Part shown: one piece after another, positions 1 through 10,342 of the stretch
Position numbering within the stretch: the first letter of the stretch is position 1
How the letters are laid out: every line of letters starts with the position of its first letter
Assembly: GCF_016545825.1 (NCBI RefSeq)
Contig: NC_052619.1
Location: 43,057,682-43,121,681 of the forward strand
Source of the DNA: Eucalyptus grandis
Lineage: Eukaryota > Streptophyta > Magnoliopsida > Myrtales > Myrtaceae
Reading direction: 5' to 3'
DNA: 64,000 bases
Notes under the pieces: model-generated
The model's input: the letters and a program-made list of their open reading frames with translations, nothing else
The model's database searches: none
Told to the model about the DNA's origin: nothing
Made by a program: the position numbers and the translations under genes

Positions 1-161
1 CAAACGCTATTGATCTCGTGGTGTCGGTAAACTTGACATAAACTCTTATTAGGTCTATCATTAAAGTGGAAAAATTTATTGAAACCACACTTTAGATCGA
101 TGATACGTAAAAATTACAATCACATTGGACCATAGGCCGATGATCACGTTGGATATATCAT
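1..161. repeat. Intergenic repeat shared with 37318-37440
   Basis: No gene is visible. The stretch with 'ctattgatctc', 'gtcggt' and 'aggtctatcatt' matches 37318-37440 and, more weakly, 37601-37720. In the 37-kb copy the same CTATT is where the Copia element 33661-37317 inserted. It is probably part of an old duplicated intergenic block around the repeat-protein genes. Confidence 0.55.
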
Positions 162-369
162 TGAAGAACATGAAATATTTTGGAGAAAAAGAATTCCTTT
201 TCAATATATTTTCATATCTCTTCTTGATACCAAGAAACACACGCGCACACACAAGAGAACCCTACTATAGGTTAATCCTAAGATTCCCTTTAAATAAAGA
301 AGCACAACAGGTAACAAATTAGTATACAAAACTTCCTAATTTAGTTCCAATTTATAGCTCACACCAACA
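162..369 (-). repeat. 3' LTR of the 162-4524 Copia element
   Basis: A 208-bp repeat. On the minus strand it begins TGTTGGTGTGAGC and ends at 162 with TCA. It matches 4308-4524 along its length, for example 'aagagaaccctac' and 'taacaaattagtat'. The host duplication ATCAT lies immediately outside. Confidence 0.82.
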
Positions 370-376
370 CTCCCCC

Positions 377-1700
377 TCAAGTTGGTGCATAAATCTCTTC
401 GATGCCCAACATGTCAAGTGTGCTATAGAAGATCTTGCTCAATACAACCTTTGCCAGTATATCAGCCCGTTGATCTTCATATTTAACAAAAGGAAATCGA
501 ACTATCTCGGTATCTAGATTCCATCTAATAAAATGTTGATCTACCTCAATATACTTTGTACGATGGTGCTGAATTGGATTGTGAGAAATATCAATGGTTG
601 CCTTATTGTCACAAAACAAATTCATCTTAGACTTAGGAGTGAAGCCAAGTTCTGACATCAACCTCTTAAGCCAAAGAAGTCACAATGTCCTTTGGTCATT
701 TCCGTAAATTTAGCCTCTACACTCGACAACACTATCACTTTTTGTTTCTTGCTTCTCCGAGTGACTAAATTCCTTCTTAGTAGGGATATACAAAACAAAG
801 TGCCCAAACCAAGAACTGCCTAGACCAGACTAGCCTGGTGTGGTCCAGTTTCCAAGAGTATCGGTTCGGTTCCAAGTTCCTAAAAGTGGAGTTGGTTTTT
901 GAACAAGTATGGTTCTTGGTTCCAAGGGAAAACCGATTGGACAGATTAAATGTATTTTATTTATTTATTTTTATTTCTTAAAAAAATTAGTAAAATTTGA
1001 AGTAAACACAATCTCGATCTAGTTTCAAGTAATGAAAAAAAAGTAAAGGGAAAAAAGTAATCATGAAAAATCAATGATCATTTCCATTGCTTAGACCAAT
1101 GATTCGATTTAGTTTTCGATCCTACAACTAACTGGTTTGGTCCCGATTCCTATTTTTGGAAATTGGACTGAACTAATTGGATCAGGAACCGATCACCCCT
1201 ACTTCCACAAAAGTAAAGTTTCATAATATCGATTTCCTGTTAGAAACACTTCCCGCCCAATCTGCATCTACAAAACCTTCAATTTCAAGATGAGCATTCC
1301 TTGAAAAGAAAAGTCTTTCCTTGGAGCAAACTTCAAGTAGCGAAAGATTTGAACCACAACAGCCATATGATCTTCATTAGGTTCATGCATAAATTGACTA
1401 ACAATGCTTATAGCATATGTAATATTTGGGCAAGTATGGGACAAATAGATTAACTTGCCCACTAACCTTTGATATCTCTCCTTATCGATTGGTACCTGAT
1501 TTAAATATTACCCAAGTCCGTGATTCTGAACAATTGAAGTATTAGTTGGCTTACAATCTAGCATTGCCACCTATATCAATAGATCCAGTACATATTTCAT
1601 TTGAGACTACTTCAATTCCTAAGAAAAACTTGAGTCTCCTAAGATTCTTCATTTCAAACTCCGTCATAAGAGCAGCGTCATTGACCTGGCATGTGAGCAA
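377..1700 (-). pseudogene. Copia reverse transcriptase C-terminus and RNase H remnant
   Basis: Two minus-strand blocks resemble the end of a Copia polyprotein. The block at 1268-1462 holds the RT/RNase H connection with 'GKLIYLSHTCPNITYA' and 'QIFRYLK'. The block at 377-661 holds the RNase H end with 'DNKATIDISHNPIQHHRTK', normally the last part of pol before the purine tract and LTR. Between them a hAT-type MITE (781-1201) splits the conserved stretch after 'TFVG', and the other side resumes at 661-780. Stops and frameshifts separate the blocks and the catalytic polymerase motif is not present. This is a fossil. Confidence 0.8.
781..1201. mobile_element. hAT-type MITE inserted in the Copia RNase H remnant
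   Basis: The 421-bp block interrupts the minus-strand RNase H remnant. Its right end reads inward as TAGGGGTGATCGG and its left end starts TAGGGATATAC. Subterminal sequence is rich in 'cggttcggttcc' and 'ggaaccgatc' motifs, as in the other hAT elements at 9326-10331 and 40940-43691. The 8 bases on each side (773-780 and 1202-1209) match only partly, as expected of an old duplication. No coding capacity is visible. Confidence 0.6.
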
Positions 1701-2581
1701 TAGCCATGGTAGACCAAATTGAATTGGCGACCCTACATGGGCGCGATGAGCCTCCCTCTATAGCAGCAATCCTTGATGATTTGACAATGAAGATGCAATA
1801 GATTTTGACCCAGAATCATACCATAAGTCTTCCACAACCCAGATCACCACCAAGTTGGGCAACACTAGCTATGGACTTCAGTTCTAAGTTGTTGAGATGT
1901 ATACCTCTAGAAAAGACAAATTGTGATGTATTAATGGGGACCTTCCACAACCCCAATTGATAGACCCAAGCTTTAGAAAGTGGAAAAATGAAGATTCAAT
2001 AGTGAAAGTATGGTTAATTAATTCCATTGATCCAACCTTAATAGGTAACTTTATCAAGTCCCCAACTACAAAGACGATATGGGATTCGGTTGCTATTACT
2101 TTTTTGATGGAATTGATACTTCTCAAGTTTATGATTTGAAGAGACATGTGACCAGAATGATATAGGTTGGGGGTAAGTACACTATCAGTGTCAAAAGTTG
2201 TATACGGCGCTCACTTTGGTGCAAAAAGTTTCCGTTAGATCACTTAAGTACCAAATCGGAGAAAAAACAATCACTTCGGTGCCACCGGCAAGAGATTCTG
2301 GCCAGATTAATTACGTGGCTTTTATATTTTTTAAAAAAAGTTGCAGTGGCTTTAAAACGATGTCGTTTTCCATCCTCCTCAAGAAATGATGTCGTTTTGC
2401 CGTCATATGTGGACATCCTCATAGAAACGACGCCGTATAGCTCATATGGGGATTGAAATTAGGGTTTGTTTGTTGTTCACCGCTCGGCCACCGTCGTTCG
2501 CCCGCCATCACTTGGCCACCGTCACTCGGCCACCATTGTAGTTGCTCGACCAAGTTAGCGAGGAGAGACTAAGATTGTTGC

Positions 2582-2782
2582 TCAAGCAATAAGTGGCGGG
2601 AAGAATAGGAGGCGAGGGTGGAGGAGGAGGAGGAAGAAGAGCGATCGAAGGTGCCGCGCTGGTGCGCTGCTGCTGTTGCTAGTGTCATTGCTGGTGCTAT
2701 TGCTGGTGCATTGCTGCTGGTGCTGTTGGTGCGCTACTGTTGCTAGTGCGTTGTTGTTCTTCGAGGAAGAAGAAGACGACAT
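2582..2782 (-). pseudogene. Possible captured gene 5' end inside the MULE
   Basis: On the minus strand, a sequence like a plant 5'UTR ('aaccctaaatcctc' followed by a (GA)n tract) is followed at once by an ATG (2782) and 66 open codons starting MSSSSSSKNNNALATVAHQQ, rich in Ser, Gln and Asn and ending in a Leu/Phe-rich tail. A GA-tract 5'UTR next to an ATG looks like a host gene start rather than transposon sequence. I do not recognise the protein, and a chance ORF in low-complexity DNA remains possible. Confidence 0.35.

Positions 2783-2783
<1 letters not shown>

Positions 2784-2818
<35 letters not shown>
2784..2818. repeat. (CT)n microsatellite
   Basis: 35 bases of uninterrupted CT dinucleotides inside the MULE, next to the minus-strand ATG. 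Confidence 0.98.
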
Positions 2819-2823
<5 letters not shown>

Positions 2824-3660
2824 GAGGATTTAGGGTTCTAAGTTAAGGGAAAGGCGGCAAACGACGTCATTTTGTTGTTTGGATGTTGATTGTAATCTCC
2901 ACCGAGCCACGTCAGCTTCAAAAATTAATAAAAAAGTGCCACGTCAGATTTCCGGCCATTTTGATCGGCGTTGGCACTAAAATGATCATTCTTCAAATTT
3001 GTTGGCATTTAAGTGATCCAAAATAAACTTTTGGCACCAAAGTGAGCGTCGTACACAACTTTTGGCACTGATAGTATACTTACCCCGACAGGTTGGAGGA
3101 GCCATTGAAACTTACTACAATGGTCTTCAAGGCTTGTGGTGGGAGATGGATTTCCACCACCCAAATCCGATTGTATATCCTATTAATATAGAGAGATACA
3201 AGTCAGCTATATAAGAAGATAGAGTGTATCTTTTCCTTGATGGATTGGATGATCGCTTGGATAAAGTCCGAGTTGATGTGCTCCAAATGCAACCATTCCC
3301 CACAATTGAGCAAGCTTATGCTAATGTTTGACGGGAAGATGTACGACAAGCGATGATGTTGACGAGCATAGACACCACACACACACACACGCCATTGTCA
3401 TGGCGTTGAGGGGGATTAAGATAGAACCCAGGAGGTGCCAATGCTATGAATGTCCAAGATGGTTGTCTCTACAAGTGGTGGAAAGAATAGTACTATCCCA
3501 AGGCAGAAATCTCAAACAATTAGTCAATGCACTCACCATGGTAACATGAAACATAGTCATGAGACGTGCTTTAAGTTATATGGGTATCTAGATTGGCGTA
3601 AAGAACTCAAGGCACGAAAATAGGTTAAAGGTGAGGCAAATGGAAAAAAAGGAAATAACC

Positions 3661-3712
3661 TACATATATATACACTAATGATATTCTCTAACAAGGAAAC
3701 CTCTGATCTCCA

Positions 3713-3743
<31 letters not shown>

Positions 3744-4307
3744 TCACTACCCTCAAGCTAGAGCATCCAACTTGCATATGATTAGTGCAAATTTCTTTGA
3801 AATTTTGTGAGCAAGTGCCTTATAAGCCAGACCTTACACTAAACAAACGGATTTGATAAGCGCTAAAGCAACACATGCTTAGAAAGTTGACATATTTTTC
3901 TCATACAAACTTGATAGAATCGTGTGGAACCCAACTTGAATCGTAGCAAACTAAACTACATCACCCTACAATGCTCATCCTCGGCTACTTGATGAAGTTT
4001 GTTCAACTACAACTCTCATAGCTACTTGGATACTTGATGACATCACTCCATGGCGCTCATCCTTGGCTACCCAACGAAGGTATGCTTGACTCCGGTGCTC
4101 ACAGCTATCTAGATATTTGACAGTGACTTCACCTGTTGATGTTACTCACAATTAGAAGAGAGTACCCCAATGGATAATGTCCATAGTAGCATTGTTGAGT
4201 GTTGACAATATGAGGAAGTTACTGAAGATGAGACAACTAAAGATAGCATAAAGGAAGAAAAGCTAAGGTTTGATTTAATTCCTTCTCTCTTGGTGGCTAT
4301 GATACCA
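3661..4307 (-). other. Internal remnant and primer site of the 162-4524 Copia element
   Basis: An (AT)n/T-tract lies at 3712-3741. The rest has no clear coding match. At 4295-4307 the minus strand reads 'tggtatcatagcc', close to the initiator tRNA-Met primer site of Copia elements, directly abutting the LTR at 4308. Confidence 0.6.
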
Positions 4308-4524
4308 TGAAGAAAAGGAAAGACTTGGAGAAGAAGAATTCTTTTCCAGTATACTTTCATATCTCTTCCTAATGAAAAAAAAAACATATAATTTATCACA
4401 TATATAATAAGAGAACCCTATTTTAAGCTAATATTAAGATTCAGTTTAAATCAAGAAGCATAACAGATAACAAATTAGTATAAAAACTTCTTGATTTAAT
4501 TTTAATTTAAAAATCACACCAATA
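4308..4524 (-). repeat. 5' LTR of the 162-4524 Copia element
   Basis: A 217-bp repeat matching 162-369. Its outer end has decayed from CCAACA to CCAATA, but the following bases ATCAT (4525-4529) repeat 157-161. Confidence 0.82.
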
Positions 4525-5717
4525 ATCATGTCGTCTAAAAAAAGTAGATAAATTCCACCTATTTCCATGATATTATTAGGTTCACCACATAGAATAATAT
4601 TGTCCATATATTTGTATGTGGTATGGTTGTCTATGTGCCTCACGAAGGTGGTTGGTACTACCAATAGCTCGTTATGCCTCAACTGCCGCACGTCCATGGA
4701 TTAGTAACAGTAGCAATGAAGTTGCATGTATTTCCTTGTTAAGTTATATACTTTGTATTTTTCTTGAGTGATTCTTTGAACCCAATTAATCACAATGTTG
4801 AATCGTGGGGGACCATATAAGCACCACATGTGATTTAACGGATGTAGTGATTCATATGAGAAATCCTTATAATGTAACAATCATAGTACATCTAGCACAT
4901 ACGAATCTAATATGTTCAGTTTTGGTCGATACTTGATGTGGGTCCATTTGCCACGTGGAAAGGTTCTGTGAAGTCAAAAGAAGTCTATAATATAATTAGA
5001 ATAACCAGCCCAAATATAAATCGCCCGCTTATAACTCAATCTTGTAGTTTATCTTTTTGTGCCACCTTTGTCGGGTGCCTTGCCTAATTTAAGATTACAG
5101 TCCCAAGTGACATACGCAGTGACGTCATATTAAAGTAATTTAATAATTTGAATGTGCTTTATAGTCCAGACACAATCCCCAAACTGAAGCCTTAGAAAGT
5201 GTGATTGCCAATACACTCCTTTTATTTCTCGCCCATGTGAGCGTAAGTTAAACCTACCTATTTCACCGCCGTTAACAGAGGATGAAGAAAATGGCACCTT
5301 GCTGACTTCAGTACACTAGCTAATATTGTTTATTATAGTCTTAGGAGGTGCAATCTGTAGGATGATTAAATAGAGTAGTTTACTCTTTCTATGTCAAGTG
5401 ATTTTTGCTCGTAACATAAGAACACTAACATCGATTATGTGTATAAGTCTTAGTTTTAAATTGTTGAAATCCAGGTTGTCGCAATTTTTCTCGAGATGAA
5501 CCATCAAGGGAAAGTTAATGAATTAATAAGTATGCATGAACAGTTGCTCATTAAAAAGACAGTGCAATTGCCTAGTGCAAACTTCCCCAAACCCATGCCA
5601 ATGACAACTTGAATTTTAATTTAAACACGTAATATATCTTACTTTTTAGAGCTGTCACTACTTATGGGTTGATTAGAGAGTATGCCTTACTTTTGTGAAA
5701 TAGAGATTCTAAATATG
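4525..5717. repeat. Duplicated intergenic block, copy A
   Basis: No gene is visible. This stretch is similar to 12100-13480 and 32990-33650. Shared marks are 'gtgcctcacgaaggtggttgg' style sequence near 4636, 'ttataactcaatct' near 5030, 'cagtgacgtcatatta' near 5118, and 'gacacaatccccaaa' near 5170. The palindromic TGACGTCA is kept in copies A and C. The order of marks is the same in all three copies, which points to tandem duplication of a larger block. Confidence 0.65.
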
Positions 5718-6310
5718 TGTCACAACCTCCCTTTCGAGCCCCTTACGTGCGAGCGTGGCAGAGGCTAATGGCTTGCTAAGTATTAGGCTTAGTACAGGCT
5801 CTTCAAGCCCATCAATTCATGACTTATAGTTCGAGTATTTAACTTGCAAGTCAATTTCAAATATGAGTCGCCACTAATCGATTTGGGGTAGGCCGATTAG
5901 AGACTCAAGTGAAAGATTGGAAGAAATACTTCACTCCTTTGCAATTAGAGAAATTATGATCAATGACTTGGTTACACTAGTTAATCACTAATACTTTTTC
6001 GATACCTAATCTTGTTTAAATATCAAGTAAAGCATTTGTGTAGCATTTTTATACCAATCATGAATTCTAGAATTCAATTCTTCACCAAAGTAAGGAAATA
6101 GAAATCCATGCATCATAAGAGCGTAATTAGAATAAGTCAATATTTACTTCCAAGAACTTAAACATGATTCTTTTTCTTTTTTAGGTTTTTCGATGCATTT
6201 ATGGAGGAAACTAACCAAAAACTATTTTTTAGACCTTTTCTGATTTTTTTGGAAAACATAAATCATTTTTGGATTTTTTTTTAAAAAAATAATTTTTTCA
6301 GATTTTAAAT
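5718..6310 (-). repeat. Degenerate 3' part of a Tat-type Gypsy LTR (minus strand)
   Basis: Read on the minus strand, this stretch follows the last few hundred bases of the LTRs at 50332-52951 and 58857-62301: 'gtgtaaccaagt', 'gattagtggcgactc', 'gggcttg...gagcc', then an end in GTTGTGACA at 5718. It is a fragment of a related element. A T-rich segment at its right end shares about 85 bp with 6705-6815. Confidence 0.6.
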
Positions 6311-6815
6311 TAAAATAACAATAAAACAAAAGTTGACCTGGTGGGTGAAACCCACGAGCCGGCCCGACCGGGATCCGGCCCGATCAACTCGGGTCGCACC
6401 TCCGGGGGCTAGACGCGAGGTCCCCCTGTCTCCTATTTTCCTTTACTCTTTTATCTCTTTCCTTGATCATTTCCTTTTATCTCTCTCTCTTCCTTGTCTT
6501 GTCTTTTCTTCTCTCTTCACACGTCAGACTAGTGAGATCATTCATCTCAAAATTGGAAGACAACCAACTTTTGACGGTATGAACAAACTCCATATTACTT
6601 TTCGGCAATTAGTATATCATCAACATATAATGATATGATCACAAATTGATCCTTGGATCTTTTGATATTTCTGATCCTCATCTATCATTGTAAGATCATA
6701 TGCTTTTTTGGAAAACATAAATCATTTTTGGATTGAGGAAAGCAGTCTTTTTTTATTTAAAAAAAATAATTTTTTTCGGGAAAAGATTTTAAATTAAAAT
6801 GACAATAAAACTTTA
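6241..6815. repeat. Pair of about 85-bp direct repeats around a GC-rich patch
   Basis: The phrase 'ggaaaacataaatcatttttgg' followed by T/A runs and 'gattttaaattaaaat' occurs at about 6251-6325 and again at 6710-6808. Between them are a GC-rich patch (6350-6430) and a CT-rich stretch. In the second copy a scrap of Copia RT antisense ('gaggaaagcagtc') is embedded, so this is a mosaic of several insertions. Confidence 0.55.
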
Positions 6816-8135
6816 TTTTGAGAAAAAGTCCCTTTTGACGGACTTGGTTTGGGTGAAACATTAATATTTCGCTCATACTCATCTTGTGGAGCCATAAAAG
6901 TTTCCCTTTCAATGTCAAAACCGACCGGGAGATTATACACTTAGCACATCATTCCCCATTATGCTCCCACGTCGCCCAGTGAGAATGAGTTGAATTCAAT
7001 TCATCACATCTCATATTACTCTTGGGGTCGCACTTAAGAAATTCATCTAAGAATGTGGGATTCAAATTCAGCTAGAACACATACCATTTTGAGTGTTCGG
7101 AGTATCTCATTAAAATACTCTTATTTCCTTTAGGACTCAATTTCCCCTTGTGAGAGAACTCATGAGTCTAACCCCATGGCCTATTTTCCGGTTAAGTATT
7201 TTTACAAAAAGTGATATGTAAGTTAGCATACGCCATCATGGACCTAACCATTTTTATCTCTTTGCAACACCTTGATCATTTCCTAAATACCTTTATCTCT
7301 GTTAGGTTCTCTTTTCTTCCTTGTCTTGTCTTTTCTTCTCTCTTCATTGAGAGCTAGTCTATTCATATGTTGTTGGCCAATATGACCAAGTCTAGCATGC
7401 CACACATTCACATCATTATCACATGAAGTAAAAGACGTGAAACAAGGGAATAACATATTGACATCACCACAGTCAACAGTACAATAAAACCATCCAGAAA
7501 GTGACCACAACCATAGTAGTTTGTATCCAAATACAAATCTACACAGTTATTACGGAAGTTCACACTAAAACCAAGCTTAACCAACATCAAAGCAGGACAA
7601 TTAAATTTCGACGAATCTCCCAGGCATTTAGAACATCCCATTTTGTCTTTCTTGCAATAAGGACTTGATCCTTTGCATTCCCACATATTGAACGAATCAA
7701 TACGCTTTGCGCTAGAGCCTGAGAGCCCTTTCCGAGCTAGAACCAGCATTGCAAATATCTATTTTCTGTTCAAATCTTTGTTAGTCGGTCCTCGGCTAGC
7801 TCAAAGTGGCGCACATCATTTATAAGATCTTCCATAACATGGTCAAGAGCTTCTAGTGTTTCTTGCTTTTTCAGCACATATTGAATCTTCATATTCAATA
7901 TTTCACAATTGTTGCCGTTCATATCAACAATTACATTCTTAGTTGCTGAAACCATCGATATGAACAAATCAGACATATATGCACGAATAATTAATGCCTA
8001 TCATTTATGCATCCACTTTTACATAGACCCATCATATTAATGAATAATTTCAAGTAAGGCTTCAGAATCAAAGGTCACTATGTTTCCAATCATCCTCCAA
8101 AATCTAACTTAAAACTATCATTAATATGATTGTCA
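6530..8135 (-). pseudogene. Degenerate minus-strand copy of the 15.4-kb Copia family
   Basis: Minus-strand blocks follow the plus-strand element at 15429-32288 in order: 8135-7750 matches its gag region (around 17320-17700, 'NVIVDMNGNNCEILNMKIQ'), 7749-7283 matches protease/pre-integrase sequence ('NVWHARLGHIGQQ'), about 7240-7200 matches integrase near 18912-18957, 7190-6840 matches 28660-29130, and about 6700-6530 matches RT near 29640-29810. Large parts are missing, notably between integrase 18957 and 28650. Stops and frameshifts are everywhere. It lacks the Sirevirus insertion, so it records the family before that event or a separate lineage. Confidence 0.8.
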
Positions 8136-9325
8136 TATGCAAAATCAATTCTTTTTTGACTTTTCTTTCTTCTCTCTTTGTTTCTCTCCTCTCTCTATCT
8201 TATGTCTTTCGGGTCTCTCCTTCACTTTGCACGAAATGGCTGAAACACTGCCGACCTCACCTTTCCCAATGACCGCCAGCTCAAACGTAAAAATAAGACT
8301 TAGACTTAACTAACTAGAAAAAGGAAACAAAAAAGAAAGGCTCAAGAACGAGGGAGTCGCGCCCAGCTACCACCGCCACTCTCCAACCTCGCCGGGCAAG
8401 AATCAATCGCTTGTAAAACCATGATGCATGCTGATAATAACCATGAAACGAGGTAGACCGAGCAAAAGATGTCAGTGGAAATCTACAAAAACGTATTCGA
8501 CAAACCATGAACACCAAGAATGAATGCATATATCTCAACCAGGCTTTTCAACAAGCACATAGGGTGCATCGGTAGGGGAGTTAGAGATGAGGATAACGCG
8601 CTCGGTATCAAGCCGTGATTCAAAGCCAACGACACCCAAAATTTTGCGATCACAGTTCGCACCTAAAAGAGGTTGGAGACTGACCCGACCCGAAGGATGG
8701 CAGCTCAACCGATGGGCCCGAAACAGAGTACGAAACAAGGTACTACAGGTGTTCGGTTGAAGGAGCCCTACCCGGCTCGATGGTATCAGACAGCGAACGA
8801 GCTCGACAGATCAGGCTACATTTGCTTGCCTCGCTTGTCTCCAAGTCGGGTCCCTTGAGAAATCGACCCTAAACCCATAAAAAAGACAAACCCAAACGGA
8901 ACCTACCACGGCTTTGATGCGAACAAAGCATGATGACGGCCGATGACTGTCCCCTTTATTCCACCCTTACTCGCGACTCTCAGCTCACCCTCACGGTCTC
9001 TCAAGTATTTCTCACCCTTTCCACTCTCTCCTCAAATCTAGTCTTTCTCTCTCAGCAAGTAATTTCAAGAATTATTAATATGCATCATTGCTCATGAAAA
9101 TCATGCAACATCATCCAAGATGCAATAATTATTAAATTTTGACATTGTGGTGTAGAGATAATAGTCTTGATTAATCCTAAATGCAAATTACTGTATGTAA
9201 TGCACGAATAAAAAAATTTGATGTTGAACCTTAAGGATCAAAGGTTTGATGCCCCAATACGCCTTGTTAATGCAAGGAATAATGCAAAAGGAATTAAAAT
9301 ATCCTAAGGTTCACGTGACATCTTG
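8136..9325. other. No recognisable gene
   Basis: A minus-strand ORF at 8535-8738 (67 codons) and a plus-strand ORF at 8673-8858 overlap in a GC-richer patch, but neither resembles a family I know and both are short. The rest is AT-rich non-coding sequence with CT-rich runs (8160-8220, 8990-9060). Confidence 0.5.
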
Positions 9326-10331
9326 TAGGGGTGAGCATTGGTCCAAGGTCAACCCTAGATCGACCCTAGACCGGCCCAACCTTGCTGGTCCTGATCCGGT
9401 TCCCAGGGAGACTAGGCCGGTCCTTGGTCCTAGAATTTTTAGACCAACACTATGCGGGTTAGTCCTTGGTCCTGAGAGTTCTAGGTCGGTCTAACCTGGA
9501 CCAACCCTTACTATATATATAATATTATTTATAATTTTTTATATAGAAAAAACCTTAAAATAAATAGCGTTAACAACATTAAATAGCTATTTAGTGAGGA
9601 GTTCAAGTAATTTTATATTATTCTTTAATAACTTAGATTTTAGATGTCATTTACAATGTCAATAGTCATAATTTACGAAGAATGAAAATGTTTTTGTGAG
9701 GAGTCATCTCGGCGTCCAAAAAGGCATAAACAACTCATTATGGCATCATTTTCTAATATTCATTATCTTTGTCTTATTTGTCCTCTTAGTCTTCAATTTG
9801 CCAAAATTGAAAGAAATAACTTCTCCGCTCGCTACTTGACACTCGCCTCGCTCACTTTGGGTCATTCGTGCCGCTCGATGCTCGCTTGGCTTGTTGCTCC
9901 CCGCTCAACATTCAATGCTCATTCTGTTTGATGCTCACTCCACCTAACCCTCACCACTTGCCTTTCTTAGCTGACCTCGCTCGTCATCGAATCCATTGGC
10001 TTGGTACAGTTCTCGGTTGCCCTTTCAAGAAGTACAAAAAATGAAATAAAAAATTATTGGTTAGTCCTGGGTTGACCTAAAAACCGGACCGAACCCATTG
10101 GGTCAATTCGATCCTCAATAAATTTTATAAGGAGTACAAAAAATGAAATAAAAAATTATCAGTTTGTTCTAGGTTGACCTTGGAACTGGACCAAACCCAT
10201 TGGGTCGGTCTGGTCCTCGGTCCCAAGCTCAATAAGGTCAGTCCTCAATCTCAAAAATTGAGGACCATTACTGTCCGGTTAGTCCTAGGGTTAGGGGTGG
10301 GCCGACCCAACCCGGACCATACTCACCCTTA
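9326..10331. mobile_element. Non-autonomous hAT element, 1.0 kb
   Basis: The 8-bp sequence ACATCTTG stands at 9318-9325 and again at 10332-10339. The element starts TAGGGGTGAGCATTGGTCC and its other end, read inward, starts TAAGGGTGAGTATGGTCCG, an imperfect terminal inverted repeat. Subterminal regions contain many 'gaccctagaccgg' and 'ggttgacct' style motifs that could bind transposase. A GC-richer insert (about 9820-9990, 'cgctcgctacttgacactcgc') resembles the minisatellite in 40940-43691. No transposase ORF is present. Both 8-bp duplication and end sequence fit the hAT superfamily. Confidence 0.88.
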
Positions 10332-10342
10332 ACATCTTGGAT

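Larger units (their letters stand above)
2170..3086. mobile_element. Mutator-like (MULE) non-autonomous element, Pack-MULE candidate
   Basis: The ends form a long inverted repeat of at least 60 bp: the left arm starts GGGGTAAGTACACTATCAGT at 2170, and the right arm, read inward from 3086, starts GGGGTAAGTATACTATCAGT. The flanking 9 bases (2161-2169 TATAGGTTG, 3087-3095 GACAGGTTG) agree at 7 of 9 positions, the size expected for a MULE, and gag sequence resumes across the site. No transposase is visible. The interior holds 'acgatgtcgtttt' motifs, a GC-rich block and a (CT)n tract beside a minus-strand ORF. Confidence 0.8.
1750..3660 (+). pseudogene. Copia gag remnant, plus strand, split by a MULE
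   Basis: Plus-strand fragments resemble the gag of plant Copia elements (UBN2-type domain). Before the MULE, 1957-2160 reads 'IDPSFRKWKNEDSIVKVWL', then 'KTIWDSV' and 'QVYDLKRHVTRM'. After it, 3087-3370 continues with 'IETYYNGLQGLWWEMD', 'YLFLDGLDDRLDKVR' and 'PFPTIEQAYANV'. Stops, frameshifts and the 917-bp insertion inactivate it. Its orientation is opposite to the LTR pair and RNase H of the host element, so it is either an inverted internal segment or a piece of a second element. Confidence 0.72.
162..4524 (-). mobile_element. Old, rearranged Ty1/Copia retrotransposon (minus strand)
   Basis: Two similar direct repeats (162-369 and 4308-4524) are flanked by the same five bases ATCAT at 157-161 and 4525-4529, a typical Copia target duplication. 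Read on the minus strand, a primer site like initiator tRNA-Met (4295-4307, 'tggtatcatagcc') follows the right LTR and a purine tract ('cttgagggggag', about 370-382) precedes the left LTR. Reverse transcriptase and RNase H remnants at 377-1700 lie in the expected minus orientation, but a gag remnant at about 1750-3660 reads on the plus strand, so the interior has been inverted or patched. Two DNA transposons sit inside. Every frame is broken, so the element is dead. Confidence 0.85.

Noticed and set aside
377..661. Independent host gene on the minus strand
   Set aside because: Its motifs are those of the Copia RNase H end, and it sits directly before a purine tract and LTR.
8535..8738. Minus-strand 67-codon ORF and overlapping plus-strand ORF at 8673-8858
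   Set aside because: No recognisable domain and no supporting gene structure; left as unidentified sequence.
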